From contig JAICJI010000002.1 in the NCBI GenBank assembly GCA_025928515.1, positions 24,287 through 88,286 on the forward strand: a stretch of DNA of 64,000 bases, written 5' to 3'. Each line of letters opens with the position of its first letter. The first letter of the stretch is position 1. The notes beneath the pieces are model-generated. The model ran no database searches. It was not told where the DNA came from and worked only from the letters and a program-made list of their open reading frames with translations. Shown one piece after another: positions 1 through 8,822 of this stretch. Origin of the DNA: Thermoleophilia bacterium. Lineage in GTDB: Bacteria; Actinomycetota; Thermoleophilia; Gaiellales; Gaiellaceae. The translations under genes were made by a program, and so were the position numbers.

Positions 1-139
1 GCGCTTTCGGTAACGCGTATCCCGACTCGCTCTGGGATCTCGACGCTGCCGGGCTCGCACGCCGGGGCCGCGAGGCATTCACACGTTGTTGGTCGGAACG
101 GAGGGTCCCGGCTGAAGCCGCGGGCCGGAGAGGAGAGAC

Positions 140-1363
140 ATGAGAGTAAGCAAGCGGGCGCGCTGGGCGCTCGTGATCGTTGCTGCTGCGGCTCTCGCCC
201 TCGCGGCGACGGCGGCGGCTCGGACACACTCGTCATCGTCCAAGAAGCCGATCGTCATCGGCTGGGCGCACGACAGCACCGGTGCGATGGCTAACTTCGA
301 CGGGCCGGCACTCGCGGCCGCGCAGGTCGAGGTGAAGAAGGTCAACAAGAAGGGCGTGAACGGCCGCAAGATCGTGATCAAGACCTGCGACACGCAGGGC
401 AACGACTCGTCGGCGGCCAAGGCGTGCGCTGACCAGCTCATCAGTCAGGGCGCCAAGATCATCTTCACGACGTGTGACGTGAACTACGCCTCACCGGTCA
501 TCCAGGAGTCGGCGACCAAGAACCACCTGCTCACGGTCGCACCGTGCATCGGCACCGATCAGATGTCGCCGAAGTTCACGTTCTGCGGTGGAACGAAGCT
601 CTGCTTCAGCTTCGGCAACGTCGCGCAGGACGAGGGGTCGGCCATGGCCCAGGTCGCCTGGAACCACGGCTGGAAGACCGCCGACCTCGCGAAGGACAAC
701 ACGATCATCTACTTCGACGCCGTCGTCAACGCGTTCAAGGCGCGCTTCAAGCAGCTCGGCGGCAAGATCAAGTTCGAGACGACGTACCAGGATCCCACAG
801 TCCATCCCGGCTCGGTCAACTACCACGCGGCGGCCGCGGCGCTGATCGCGCACCCCGCGAAGGTCTTCGTCACGGCGACCGCCGGCGCGTACGGGGCTCT
901 CGGCCCGATGATGGACGACCTGCGGACGGCGAACAACCACACGCCGGTGCTCAACTCCTGGGCCGGCGACGGGACGTACTGGACGGATCAGAACGTCACG
1001 AACTACTGGTTCGTCACGTACGCGAATGCGTTCGGCCACGACCCGAGCAAGGCCGTGAACAAGCTCGCGAAGGCGCTGAATCCGGCTCCCGGGACGGGCG
1101 GGTTCATCACCGGGCCGGCCGCCATCGACGGCGTCGTCCTGGCCATCAAGCGGGCCAACGGCTCGCTCGTCGGCTCGAAGCTCGCGAACGTGATGCAGAA
1201 GTTCCATCACGTGCCCACGATCTCGGGCAAGGTCAGCTTCTCGAAGAGACTCCACTCGGTGTTCGGTCGCGCCTACCGCGTGATCGAGCTCCACAACAAG
1301 ACGGCGATCGCGAAGGGCACGATCGTCGCGAAGAAGGTCCCGCACAGCCCGGATCAGCCGTAG
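140..1363 (+). CDS. ABC transporter substrate-binding protein, branched-chain amino-acid type
   Basis: A 407-residue secreted binding protein of the LivJ/LivK (periplasmic-binding type 6) family, which captures an amino acid, amide or similar ligand outside the membrane. Residues 1-28 form a signal peptide (basic start, Ala-rich core, cleavage near TAAA-RT). The mature start VIGWAHDSTGAMANFDG is the usual opening strand and loop of this family. A GGAGAGGAGAG stretch at 127-137 precedes the ATG. It heads an operon with two ATPases and two permeases directly downstream. The ligand cannot be read from sequence; the catabolic genes that follow suggest an amino acid. Confidence 0.9.
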   Translation: MRVSKRARWALVIVAAAALALAATAAARTHSSSSKKPIVIGWAHDSTGAMANFDGPALAAAQVEVKKVNKKGVNGRKIVIKTCDTQGNDSSAAKACADQLISQGAKIIFTTCDVNYASPVIQESATKNHLLTVAPCIGTDQMSPKFTFCGGTKLCFSFGNVAQDEGSAMAQVAWNHGWKTADLAKDNTIIYFDAVVNAFKARFKQLGGKIKFETTYQDPTVHPGSVNYHAAAAALIAHPAKVFVTATAGAYGALGPMMDDLRTANNHTPVLNSWAGDGTYWTDQNVTNYWFVTYANAFGHDPSKAVNKLAKALNPAPGTGGFITGPAAIDGVVLAIKRANGSLVGSKLANVMQKFHHVPTISGKVSFSKRLHSVFGRAYRVIELHNKTAIAKGTIVAKKVPHSPDQP

Positions 1364-1366
1364 GGC

Positions 1367-2140
1367 TTGGCGGCGGTCTCTCAGACCGAGACGAAGGGGA
1401 GGCCCGGAGGATCGCTCCGGGCCTCCTCCGTCTCCCGTTCATTCGCGGGCGTCGAGGCGCTGCGCGACGTCTCGCTCGAGCTGCGGCAGGGTGAGGTCGT
1501 CGGGCTGATCGGGCCGAACGGCGCGGGCAAGTCGACGCTCGTCAACATCCTCAGCGGCTTCGACCGGCCGACCCGGGGCCGCGTGTTGCTCGAGGACAGG
1601 GACGTGACCCGCTGGCCCGCCTTCCGACGCGGCCGGCGAGGGCTCGCACGCACGTTCCAGCACAGCCACGCCTTCGGCGGCCTCACGGTGCGGGAGAACG
1701 TCGAGGTCTCGGCGCTCGGGGTCGGCGCTTCCCAGCGGGAAGCCAGGAGACGCACGAAGGAGCTTCTCGGCTTGCTCGGGCTCGCCGACTACGCCGACCA
1801 GCCCGCCTCCTCGCTCCCGCACGGAGACGAGCGGAGGCTGGGCGTGGCCCGGGCCCTGGCGACGGAGCCGCGCTTCGTGCTGATGGACGAGCCCGCGGCC
1901 GGCCTCCCCGAGGTGGAGATTCCCCGGTTCGCAACCGCGGTCGGCACCGTCCGCGAGCACGGCGCCGGGGTGCTGCTCGTCGACCACAACGTCGCTCTCG
2001 TCCTCGAGGTGTGCGAACGGATCCATGTGCTCGACCAGGGGACGACGCTCGCCGAGGGCACCCCGAAGGAGATCCGCGCCCATCTCGGAGTGGCCGCCGC
2101 CTACCTCGGCGAGAGCGCGGCCGCGGAGGACATCGAGTGA
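1367..2140 (+). CDS. livG: ABC transporter ATP-binding protein, LivG type
   Basis: ATPase subunit of 257 residues that powers the importer. Walker A GPNGAGKST is at about residues 49-57, the signature takes the LivG form LPHGDERR instead of LSGGQ, and Walker B is FVLMDEP. The family usually has the related form LPYGDQRR. The only early in-frame start is TTG three bases after the previous stop, so translation is probably coupled. The first 20 residues are poorly conserved in appearance, so the true start could lie a little further in. Its stop overlaps the next start (GTGA). Confidence 0.88.
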   Translation: MAAVSQTETKGRPGGSLRASSVSRSFAGVEALRDVSLELRQGEVVGLIGPNGAGKSTLVNILSGFDRPTRGRVLLEDRDVTRWPAFRRGRRGLARTFQHSHAFGGLTVRENVEVSALGVGASQREARRRTKELLGLLGLADYADQPASSLPHGDERRLGVARALATEPRFVLMDEPAAGLPEVEIPRFATAVGTVREHGAGVLLVDHNVALVLEVCERIHVLDQGTTLAEGTPKEIRAHLGVAAAYLGESAAAEDIE

Positions 2141-2841
2141 CCGGGCTGGAAGTCGAGAATCTTTCAGTCCGCTACGGAGCGGTCGAGGCCGTGCGCGGCC
2201 TGTCGCTCGAGGTGCGGCCCGGGCAGATTGTCGGCCTGATTGGGCCGAACGGCGCGGGGAAGTCGTCGACGCTGCACGCCATCATGGGCTCTGCTCCGAT
2301 CACCGGCGGCGATGTCCGGCTCGACGGCACGTCGATCGTCGGGCGCCGGCCGGAGGAGGTCGCACGGCGCGGCGTCGCGCTCGTGCCCGAGGGCCGGCGC
2401 ATCTTCGGCGAGCTCACGGTGGACGAGAACCTCCGTCTCGGCCTCGCCGGCAGGAGCGCGCGCACGAACGGCGACGGCCTCGCGCGAGCCCACGAGCTCT
2501 TCCCGATCCTGCGCGAGTTCCGCTCGCGCCAGGCGGGCGTCCTCTCGGGCGGCCAGCAGCAGCAGCTCGCGATCGGACGCGCACTGGCCGCCGACCCTGA
2601 AATCCTCTTGCTCGACGAGCCGTCGCTCGGGCTGGCGCCGAAGATCGTCGACATCGTGTTCGAGGCGCTGACGCAGATCAGGGACGCCGGCCTCGCCGTC
2701 CTGCTCGTGGAGCAGCGCGCACAGCGGACCGTCGCGCTCGCCGACGTGTCGCACGTGCTCGCGAATGGCGAGCTCCGCCTGACTCTTGGCTCGAAGGACG
2801 CGGCCGATACCGAGCGCCTCGTGGCCGCGTATCTCGCATGA
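2137..2841 (+). CDS. livF: ABC transporter ATP-binding protein, LivF type
   Basis: Second ATPase of the importer, 234 residues. Walker A GPNGAGKSS is at about 36-44, the signature is LSGGQQQQLAIGRAL and Walker B is ILLLDEPSLGLAPK, the typical LivF ending. The start is the GTG of a GTGA overlap with livG; longer in-frame reading upstream lies within livG and is not family-like. It ends in an ATGA overlap with the first permease gene. Confidence 0.9.
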   Translation: MTGLEVENLSVRYGAVEAVRGLSLEVRPGQIVGLIGPNGAGKSSTLHAIMGSAPITGGDVRLDGTSIVGRRPEEVARRGVALVPEGRRIFGELTVDENLRLGLAGRSARTNGDGLARAHELFPILREFRSRQAGVLSGGQQQQLAIGRALAADPEILLLDEPSLGLAPKIVDIVFEALTQIRDAGLAVLLVEQRAQRTVALADVSHVLANGELRLTLGSKDAADTERLVAAYLA

Positions 2842-3755
2842 TCCTCGGGATCCTCAGCCTCCAGCCTTTGACGTGGCCCACGGTCGCCACCGCTCTGGCG
2901 CTCGGCGGCGTCTACGCGCTCATGGCAGTGGGGATCGGCCTCGTCTTCGGCGTGCTCCGGCTCGTCAACTTCGCCTACGGCCAGCTGATCATGGCCGGCG
3001 GCTACGCCCTTGCGTACGGCTCGCTCTGGAACTTTGCGACGTGGCAGTCGATCCTGCTCTGCTTCGGCGTCGTCCTCGTGCTGACGGTTCTCATGGACAG
3101 GCTCGTCTTCCGGCCACTGCGGACGAGCTCTCCCACCGTGATGCTCGTGGCGACGTTCGCCGTCGCGTTCCTGCTCCAGAACATCGCTTTGCTGAAGTTC
3201 GGCCCGCTGTCGAAGAACGTCGGCTCGCTCGCGCAGCTCAACGCGCCCTGGGACATCTTCGGCGTGCAGATCAAGGAGATCGCGGTGCTCGCGGTGGTCA
3301 CCGCGCTCGGCTGCCTCTTCATCCTCCAGCTCTTGCTCACGCGCACGCCGCTCGGGCTGCACATGCGGGCCGCGGCGATGGACTTCCGGACGGCCCGGCT
3401 GCTCGGCGTCCGCGCGAACCGCGTGATCGGGGCGGCCGTGATCATCTCGGGGCTGCTCGCCGCCACCTCGGCGGTGTTCCTGAGCGTGCAGGAGAACAGC
3501 ATCTCGTCCACGTTCGGCCTCCAGGACACGATCATCGTGCTCGCCGGCGTGGTGGTCGGCGGGATGAACCGGCCGATCCCGGCGACGCTCGGCGGTTTCT
3601 CGATCGGTTTCGCCACGGGGATCCTCGGCGGCGTGCTGCCCGCGGACAAGACCCAGTACCTGACGAGCTTCATCTTCGCGGCCGTGATCGTCGTGTTGCT
3701 CGTGCGGCCGAACGGTCTCTTCACTCGCGGCGGGGGCGCGGTGGAGCGCGTATGA
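2838..3755 (+). CDS. livH: ABC transporter permease, LivH type
   Basis: Inner-membrane permease of 305 residues with about eight hydrophobic segments (BPD_transp_2 family). Family features include the early FGVLRLVNFAYGQLIMAGGY stretch, the coupling-loop region LGVRANRVIGAAVIISGLLA and a late LAGVVVGGMNRPIPATLGGF stretch. ATGA overlaps at both ends tie it to livF and livM. With livM it forms the transmembrane pathway for the ligand delivered by the binding protein. Confidence 0.9.
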   Translation: MILGILSLQPLTWPTVATALALGGVYALMAVGIGLVFGVLRLVNFAYGQLIMAGGYALAYGSLWNFATWQSILLCFGVVLVLTVLMDRLVFRPLRTSSPTVMLVATFAVAFLLQNIALLKFGPLSKNVGSLAQLNAPWDIFGVQIKEIAVLAVVTALGCLFILQLLLTRTPLGLHMRAAAMDFRTARLLGVRANRVIGAAVIISGLLAATSAVFLSVQENSISSTFGLQDTIIVLAGVVVGGMNRPIPATLGGFSIGFATGILGGVLPADKTQYLTSFIFAAVIVVLLVRPNGLFTRGGGAVERV

Positions 3756-4792
3756 GCGTCGCTCGGCGGCTACCTGAGGTGCTGGTCCCGGCGCTGCTCG
3801 TCGTGGCGACCGCGCTGCTCGGGCTCGCGGTCTCGAACTACCTCGAGGGGTACTTCGTCAACACGCTGGTCAAGGTCGCGATCGTCGTCGGGCTCTACGT
3901 CTTCATCGGGAACTCGGGCGTCCTGTCGTTCGGGCAGATCAGCTTCGTCGCCGTAGGCGCGTGGACAGCCGGAGTGCTCACCGTGCCGAGGGCCGACAAG
4001 CCGATCGCCTTCCCGGGCATCGCCCATTTCCTCGCCACGACGAACGTCGGCAATAGCGCGTCGCTCGCGCTCGCCGCCGTCGTCGGCGGTGTGTTCGCAT
4101 TCGCGGTCGGGCTGCCGCTGATGCGGCTCTCGGGCCTCGCCGCCGGGATCGCCACTTTCGCCGTGCTCGAGATCACGAACAACGTGCTCGGCTACGAGGG
4201 GCTGATCGGCCCGGCGCTGAACGGCTTCTCGTCGGTTCCTCCGACGACCGGGATCTGGCAGGCGACGATCGGCTGCCTCATCTGCATCGCCGTGGCCTAT
4301 GCCTACCAGCGCACGCGCTTCGGCAGGATGCTGCGCGCGACGCGGGAGGATCCGGCGGCCGCGGCGGCGGCCGGGATCTCGATCCACCGGCAGCGGCTGG
4401 TCGCCTTCACGCTTGCCGGCGCGCTCGCGGGCTTCGCCGGCGGCCTCTACGTCCACCTGCAGCCGCTGGCGGCAAACGACCTGTTCCTCGATCTGACGTT
4501 CATCACGCTCGCGATGCTGGTCGTCGGGGGCTCCGGAAGCCTGCTCGGCGCGGTCGTCGGCGCGCTCGCCGTCAACGGCATCTACACCTTCTTCACCGCT
4601 GCGGTGAACACCGTCGACGTCTTCGGGTGGCACCTGCACGTTCGGGCCGGGACGGCGGAGATCGTGCTCGGCGTGCTGATGGTGCTCGTGCTCATCCTCC
4701 GGCCGAGCGGTCTCACCGGCGGCCGCGAGCTGTCCTTGCCACGGCGCCGTCGCGCCCTGGCCGATCTCGAGAAAGCGAGGGCCACCACATGA
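3752..4792 (+). CDS. livM: ABC transporter permease, LivM type
   Basis: Second permease, 346 residues, highly hydrophobic, with the LivM hallmarks FIGNSGVLSFGQISFVAVGAW near residue 50 and a coupling loop at RATREDPAAAAAAGISI. The start chosen is the ATG of the ATGA overlap with livH, because the same frame further upstream is antisense-like Arg-rich sequence inside livH. It ends in another ATGA overlap with a catabolic enzyme gene, so the transporter and enzymes form one transcript. Confidence 0.9.
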   Translation: MSVARRLPEVLVPALLVVATALLGLAVSNYLEGYFVNTLVKVAIVVGLYVFIGNSGVLSFGQISFVAVGAWTAGVLTVPRADKPIAFPGIAHFLATTNVGNSASLALAAVVGGVFAFAVGLPLMRLSGLAAGIATFAVLEITNNVLGYEGLIGPALNGFSSVPPTTGIWQATIGCLICIAVAYAYQRTRFGRMLRATREDPAAAAAAGISIHRQRLVAFTLAGALAGFAGGLYVHLQPLAANDLFLDLTFITLAMLVVGGSGSLLGAVVGALAVNGIYTFFTAAVNTVDVFGWHLHVRAGTAEIVLGVLMVLVLILRPSGLTGGRELSLPRRRRALADLEKARATT

Positions 4793-5871
4793 GGTTCAGC
4801 ATCTACAGCGAGCTTCAGAGCTGGCCGGGGAAGTCGTACGACCGGCTCTACGGAGAGGTGCTCGAGCAGATCGAGAACGCCGACCGGCTCGGCTACGAGG
4901 CCTACGCCGCGGTCGAGCACCTCTTCTTCCCGAAGTTCTCGGCGTCGGCCAACCCCTTCGGCCTGTTCGGGATGGCCGCCGCGCGGACGCGCCGGATCAA
5001 CTTCCGGACGATGCTCCACATCCTCCCGTACCACAACCCGCTCGTCCTGGCGGCCATGATCCACGAGTTCTCGCTGCTCAGCGGCGGCCGCTACGAGTTC
5101 GGCGTCGGGCGCGGCCACGGCTGGATCCCGTTGCCCGCGGGGATGCCGCTCGACGAGACGTCGCGGCCGCGCTACGAGGAGGCGCTTGACCTCTTCGTCG
5201 AGGCGCTGCACTCCGACGTCGTCAGCTTCGAGGGCGACTACTGGAACGTGAAGGAGAGCCAGGTGATCCCGTTCAGCGGGCACAAGTTCCGCCTCGTCCT
5301 GGGCGGCACTTCCGACCGCACGTACGACCTCGCGGCCAAGCACGGCTGGTCGGTCGCCGTGCCGCCGCTCCTGCCGTACGCCGCGCTCAAGGAGCAGCTC
5401 GACCTCTACCGCGCGAAATGCGCGGAGTACGGCACGACGCCGGACATCATCTGGATCCACGCCTGCTACATCGACGACGACGCCGACCTCGCGCGACGGG
5501 AGGCGGAGCAGCACATGCGCGGCTTCCTCGAGGGCAACGCCTCGCCGCTGACCGAGCATCCGGTGCCGCCGGTCGACGCGCTCAACGCCGCCGGCTACGG
5601 CTTCTACGCGTCGGGGATCATGGAGAAGCTCGCCGCGACGCCGTACGACGAGATGATCGCGGGCGACATCGTCTGGGTCGGCACGCCCGACGACGTGATC
5701 CAGCGGATCCGAGAGACGATCGAGGTCTGCGAGGGGCTGACCGAGATCGCGATCACGACGAACCCCGGCGGCGTCGAGCACTGGAAGGCGATCAAGGCGC
5801 AGGAGCTCTTTGCCGATCACGTCATCCCGGTCATCCAGCGGGAGACGGGGGCGGTCGCGGTCGAGGCGTGA
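4789..5871 (+). CDS. LLM class flavin-dependent oxidoreductase
   Basis: A 360-residue TIM-barrel enzyme of the bacterial luciferase-like family, which uses reduced flavin (FMN or F420) for monooxygenation or hydride transfer. Seen in the sequence: the AVEHLFFPKFSASANP stretch after the first barrel strands, RTMLHILPYHNPLVLA, and the family loop SGGRYEFGVGRGHGW at about residue 100. Its place directly behind the transporter by an ATGA overlap suggests it acts on the imported compound or a product of it. The substrate cannot be told. Confidence 0.82.
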   Translation: MRFSIYSELQSWPGKSYDRLYGEVLEQIENADRLGYEAYAAVEHLFFPKFSASANPFGLFGMAAARTRRINFRTMLHILPYHNPLVLAAMIHEFSLLSGGRYEFGVGRGHGWIPLPAGMPLDETSRPRYEEALDLFVEALHSDVVSFEGDYWNVKESQVIPFSGHKFRLVLGGTSDRTYDLAAKHGWSVAVPPLLPYAALKEQLDLYRAKCAEYGTTPDIIWIHACYIDDDADLARREAEQHMRGFLEGNASPLTEHPVPPVDALNAAGYGFYASGIMEKLAATPYDEMIAGDIVWVGTPDDVIQRIRETIEVCEGLTEIAITTNPGGVEHWKAIKAQELFADHVIPVIQRETGAVAVEA

Positions 5872-6791
5872 CGTCCGTCGTCGTCGCCGGAGCCGGCTCG
5901 ATCGGCTCACTGCTCGCTGCGCACCTCGCGCAGGTCGCCGACGTCACGGTGCTGACGCGGCGCGAGGAGCACGCCGTCGCGCTGCGCGAGCGGGGGCTCC
6001 GCGTATCCGGCCGCGGCGACTTCATCGCGCAGCTCGGGGCAACCGCGGATCCCGCCGCTCTGCCGGACGACGCCGAGCTGGCGGTCATTGCGTGCAAGAG
6101 CACCGACCTCGAGCCGCTGGCGGCGCGGCTGGAAGGGGCGCTCGCGGGTGCGACGGTGATGACGATCCAGAACGGGCTCGGCGCCGAGGAGATCGTCGCG
6201 GCGCACGGCGACTGGCCGCTCCTCTCGGCCGTGACGTTTATGAGCGGCACGCGCCACGGCGACGCGCACGTCGAGTACGTCCTCGACACCGCGACCTGGA
6301 TCGGGCCGTATCGGGGGACGACGGAGGACGACGCCCGCCGCGTCGCCGAGCTCATCGAGGCCGGAGGCCTGAAGGCGCAGGCGTTTCCCGACCTGCGGCC
6401 GGCGCAGTGGTCGAAGCTCGTCTTCAACGCTACGGTCAACGGCGTCGCCGCGCTCACGGGCCTCCCGCACGACTTCCACTTCGCGCAGACCGACCAGCTG
6501 TCCGATCTCGGCCGCCTCGTGTGCGATCTGGTGGACGAGGGCAAGGCGGTCGCCGCCGCGGCGGGTGTCGAGCTCCACGACGACCCGTGGGAGATGAACG
6601 TCCTCGCGACGCAGCGCGGCCACCGGCACTTCCCCTCGATGCTCGAGGACGTCGAGGCCCAGCGGCCCACGGAGGTCGAGCTCATCAACGGCGCGCTCGT
6701 GCGCGAGGCCGAGCGGCACGGTGTATCCGTTCCCCTGCAGACGGCCGTCTATAGGCTCGTCAAGGCGAGGGAGGCGAGCTACTCGGAGTGA
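5868..6791 (+). CDS. Ketopantoate reductase family protein (first of two tandem copies)
   Basis: NADPH-dependent reductase fold of the PanE/ApbA family, 307 residues. The Rossmann motif GAGSIGSLLAAHL opens the protein, KLVFNATVNGVAALTG carries the catalytic-lysine region, and RPTEVELINGALVREAERHGVSVP is the family C-terminal motif. GTG start within a GTGA overlap with the oxidoreductase. No other pantothenate gene is nearby and a paralogue follows, so a reductive step on another 2-keto compound is as likely as ketopantoate reduction. The stop overlaps the start of a 22-codon reading frame. Confidence 0.85.
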   Translation: MTSVVVAGAGSIGSLLAAHLAQVADVTVLTRREEHAVALRERGLRVSGRGDFIAQLGATADPAALPDDAELAVIACKSTDLEPLAARLEGALAGATVMTIQNGLGAEEIVAAHGDWPLLSAVTFMSGTRHGDAHVEYVLDTATWIGPYRGTTEDDARRVAELIEAGGLKAQAFPDLRPAQWSKLVFNATVNGVAALTGLPHDFHFAQTDQLSDLGRLVCDLVDEGKAVAAAAGVELHDDPWEMNVLATQRGHRHFPSMLEDVEAQRPTEVELINGALVREAERHGVSVPLQTAVYRLVKAREASYSE

Positions 6792-6856
6792 GCATCTGCG
6801 TCGTGTGCGCGAGACCGGTACGACGTACCGTCAAGGGAGCGTCACGCCGGTCGTGA
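6788..6856 (+). CDS. 22-residue reading frame linking two reductase genes
   Basis: A GTG-started frame whose start overlaps the stop of the upstream reductase gene (GTGA at 6788-6791) and whose stop overlaps the start of the next one (GTGA at 6853-6856). Its first six codons (V-S-I-C-V-V) nearly duplicate the true start of the following reductase (V-R-I-C-V-V): 16 of 18 bases match. An inverted repeat CGGTAC-gac-GTACCG (6816-6830) sits in the middle. It may act as a translational relay or be the scar of a 65-base insertion that duplicated the gene start. The peptide need not have a function. Confidence 0.4.
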   Translation: MSICVVCARPVRRTVKGASRRS

Positions 6857-7773
6857 GGATCTGCGTGGTGGGCTGTGGGGCGGTCGGGTCGCTGTTTGCG
6901 GCCAACCTGTCGTTGCTCGAGGACGTCGAGGTCTGGGCGTTCGACCTCAACGAGCTGCACGTGGCCGCGATGAACCGCGACGGGCTGCGGCTCTCGGGCG
7001 CCGGCGAGGTGGTCGGGCGCCCCCGCGCGACGAGCGACCCGGCGAAGCTTCCGCCCTGCGACTTCGGCCTCGTCGCCACGAAGGCGATGCACACCGAGCC
7101 GGCGATCGAAGCCACTGCGCACGCCTTCGTGGACGGCTACGTCGCGACCGTCCAGAACGGGCTCGGCAACGAGGAGACTCTCGCGCGGCACGTCGAGCGC
7201 GTGATCCGCGGCACGACCTTCCCCGCCGGCAAGCTCCTCGAGCCGGGGCACGTGCAGTGGGACGTGCAGGGCGACACGACGCTCGGCCCGTACGACGAGC
7301 GCGTGCCACTTGCCGAGGTCGAGCGGCTCGCCGACGCGTGCACGCGCGCCGGAATGCCGGCCGAGGCGGTCGAGGACGCGCGCGGCCCGCAGTGGCGCAA
7401 GGTCATCTTCAACGCCTCGACGAACCCGATCGGCGCGCTCACCGGTCTCACGCACGGCCGCGTCTGCGAGCGGCCCGACCTGCGCACGCTCGTCACGGGC
7501 CTCGTCGACGAGGGCAAGGCGGTCGCGGCCGCGCAGGGGATCGAGCTCGACGCCGATCCCGAGGAGCTGATCGACCACGCCGCAAAGCCCGAGGTCGCGT
7601 ACGACCACAAGGCGTCGATGCTCCAGGACATCGAGGCGCGGCGCACGACCGAGGTCGACTACCTCAACGGCGGCATCGTCCACTTCGGTGGCGAGCACGG
7701 CGTGCCCACGCCGCTCAACGCTGCCATCCGGGCGCTCGTGAAAGGAGTGGAGGCCTCGTGGACGCAGAGCTGA
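6853..7773 (+). CDS. Ketopantoate reductase family protein (second copy)
   Basis: Paralogue of the preceding gene, 306 residues. Rossmann motif GCGAVGSLFAANL, catalytic region WRKVIFNASTNPIGALTG and C-terminal motif RTTEVDYLNGGIVHFGGEHGVPTP are all present. The start is GTG at 6853; extending the frame upstream adds sequence unlike the family. GGGAG at 6835-6839 is 13 bases before it and could serve as a binding site, but coupling from the tiny upstream frame is also possible. Tandem duplication with divergence suggests different substrates for the two copies. Confidence 0.84.
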   Translation: MRICVVGCGAVGSLFAANLSLLEDVEVWAFDLNELHVAAMNRDGLRLSGAGEVVGRPRATSDPAKLPPCDFGLVATKAMHTEPAIEATAHAFVDGYVATVQNGLGNEETLARHVERVIRGTTFPAGKLLEPGHVQWDVQGDTTLGPYDERVPLAEVERLADACTRAGMPAEAVEDARGPQWRKVIFNASTNPIGALTGLTHGRVCERPDLRTLVTGLVDEGKAVAAAQGIELDADPEELIDHAAKPEVAYDHKASMLQDIEARRTTEVDYLNGGIVHFGGEHGVPTPLNAAIRALVKGVEASWTQS

Positions 7774-8822
7774 CCGCACGGCACACCCGCATACGCGAGG
7801 CGCTCGAGCGCGACGGGCTCGACGCGGCGCTCGTCTGCGGCTCCGAGTACACGGGCTTCGAGGGCGCCGTCACGTACCTCTCCGGTTTCCAGGTCGTCCA
7901 CCGGTACGCGTATGTCGTGCTGCCGCGAGAGGGCGAGCCGGCGATCGTCTTCCCGGCGGAGGCGCGGTACGTCGGCGAGCACGGCGACTCGCAAATCGAG
8001 GACCAGGTCTTCGCGGACCGGCCGGGAGAGTGGCTCGCCGACCGGCTCCGCGGCCGCCGCGTCGGGGTCTACGGGCTCGACTACGTGATGACGGTGCGCG
8101 ATTACGCGCCGCTCGCCGCGGGCGCCGAGCTCGTCCCGTGGGACGAGCAGTTCGACCTCGCGCGCGCCGTGAAGTCGGAGGCCGAGCTCGCGTCGGTGCG
8201 CGAGAGCGTCGAGATCAACGCCGCGGGGTTCCATGCGTTCCGCGAGGCCTGGGCACCCGGCCGCAACGCCGCCGAGGTGCTCGCACCGGCGGAGGAGCTG
8301 TTCGTCGAGCGCGGCTGCGGCCGGCTGACGATGAACATGGTGCTCGTCGGCGCCGAGTTCGCCATCGCGCGCGACGAAACCGTCTTCGGCGACTTCACCG
8401 TCCCGTCCCTCGAGATCGCCGGCCCGGGCGGACACTGGGTCGAGGTGTCGCGCGCGCTCGGGACGCCGAGCGACGAGGTGAAGCGGATGCTCGAGGCGTA
8501 CGAGGAGTACTACGAGGTCGCGCCTTCGGCGCTCCGCGCAGGCGCGACGGCCCACGATGTCCACCGCGCCGTCTCGGCCGGATTCACGAAGCGCGGCTAC
8601 CACCTCGGCCACGTGACGGGCCATTCGATCGGGATGACGATGATCGAGCACCCGAAGATTGGAGAGGGGGTCGAGACCGAGCTCGCGGTGAACATGGTCT
8701 TCTCGATGCACCCGCACGCGATCTCGGCCGATGGCCGAGAATGTCTCTATATGCAGGACACATGGCTCGTCACCGAAGACGGCGGTGTTCCGCTCGCCGG
8801 CCTGGAGATGCGGATCTGGTGA
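7758..8822 (+). CDS. M24-fold (creatinase/Xaa-Pro peptidase-like) protein with altered metal ligands
   Basis: A 354-residue two-domain protein: creatinase-like N-terminal domain, then a pita-bread fold recognisable from GHVTGHSIGMTMIEHP. Active M24 peptidases bind two metals through Asp, Asp, His, Glu, Glu. By eye the positions here read Glu (EIAG), Glu (WVEVSR), His (GHS), His (MVFSMHPH in place of the usual MVFSIEPG) and Gln (YMQDTWLVT in place of ED). A metal-free hydrolase such as a creatinase-type C-N hydrolase is therefore more likely than an aminopeptidase. GTG start behind AAAGGAGTGGAGG; it overlaps the reductase gene by 16 bases. Confidence 0.75.
   Translation: MDAELTARHTRIREALERDGLDAALVCGSEYTGFEGAVTYLSGFQVVHRYAYVVLPREGEPAIVFPAEARYVGEHGDSQIEDQVFADRPGEWLADRLRGRRVGVYGLDYVMTVRDYAPLAAGAELVPWDEQFDLARAVKSEAELASVRESVEINAAGFHAFREAWAPGRNAAEVLAPAEELFVERGCGRLTMNMVLVGAEFAIARDETVFGDFTVPSLEIAGPGGHWVEVSRALGTPSDEVKRMLEAYEEYYEVAPSALRAGATAHDVHRAVSAGFTKRGYHLGHVTGHSIGMTMIEHPKIGEGVETELAVNMVFSMHPHAISADGRECLYMQDTWLVTEDGGVPLAGLEMRIW

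Noticed and set aside
1..139. Open frame from base 3 that ends in an ATGA overlap at 143 with the binding-protein gene, possibly the end of an upstream gene
   Set aside because: Only about 46 codons are visible, third-position base use is unlike the neighbouring genes, and no motif is recognisable; another frame is also open here.
2172..3362. Long antisense frame (about 396 codons) opposite the livF and livH genes
   Set aside because: Arg/Asp/Glu/His-rich composition typical of the opposite strand of GC-rich genes, and both sense genes are complete and certain. The same applies to similar long frames opposite 4582-5910, 5418-6791, 18934-20448 and 46024-47718.
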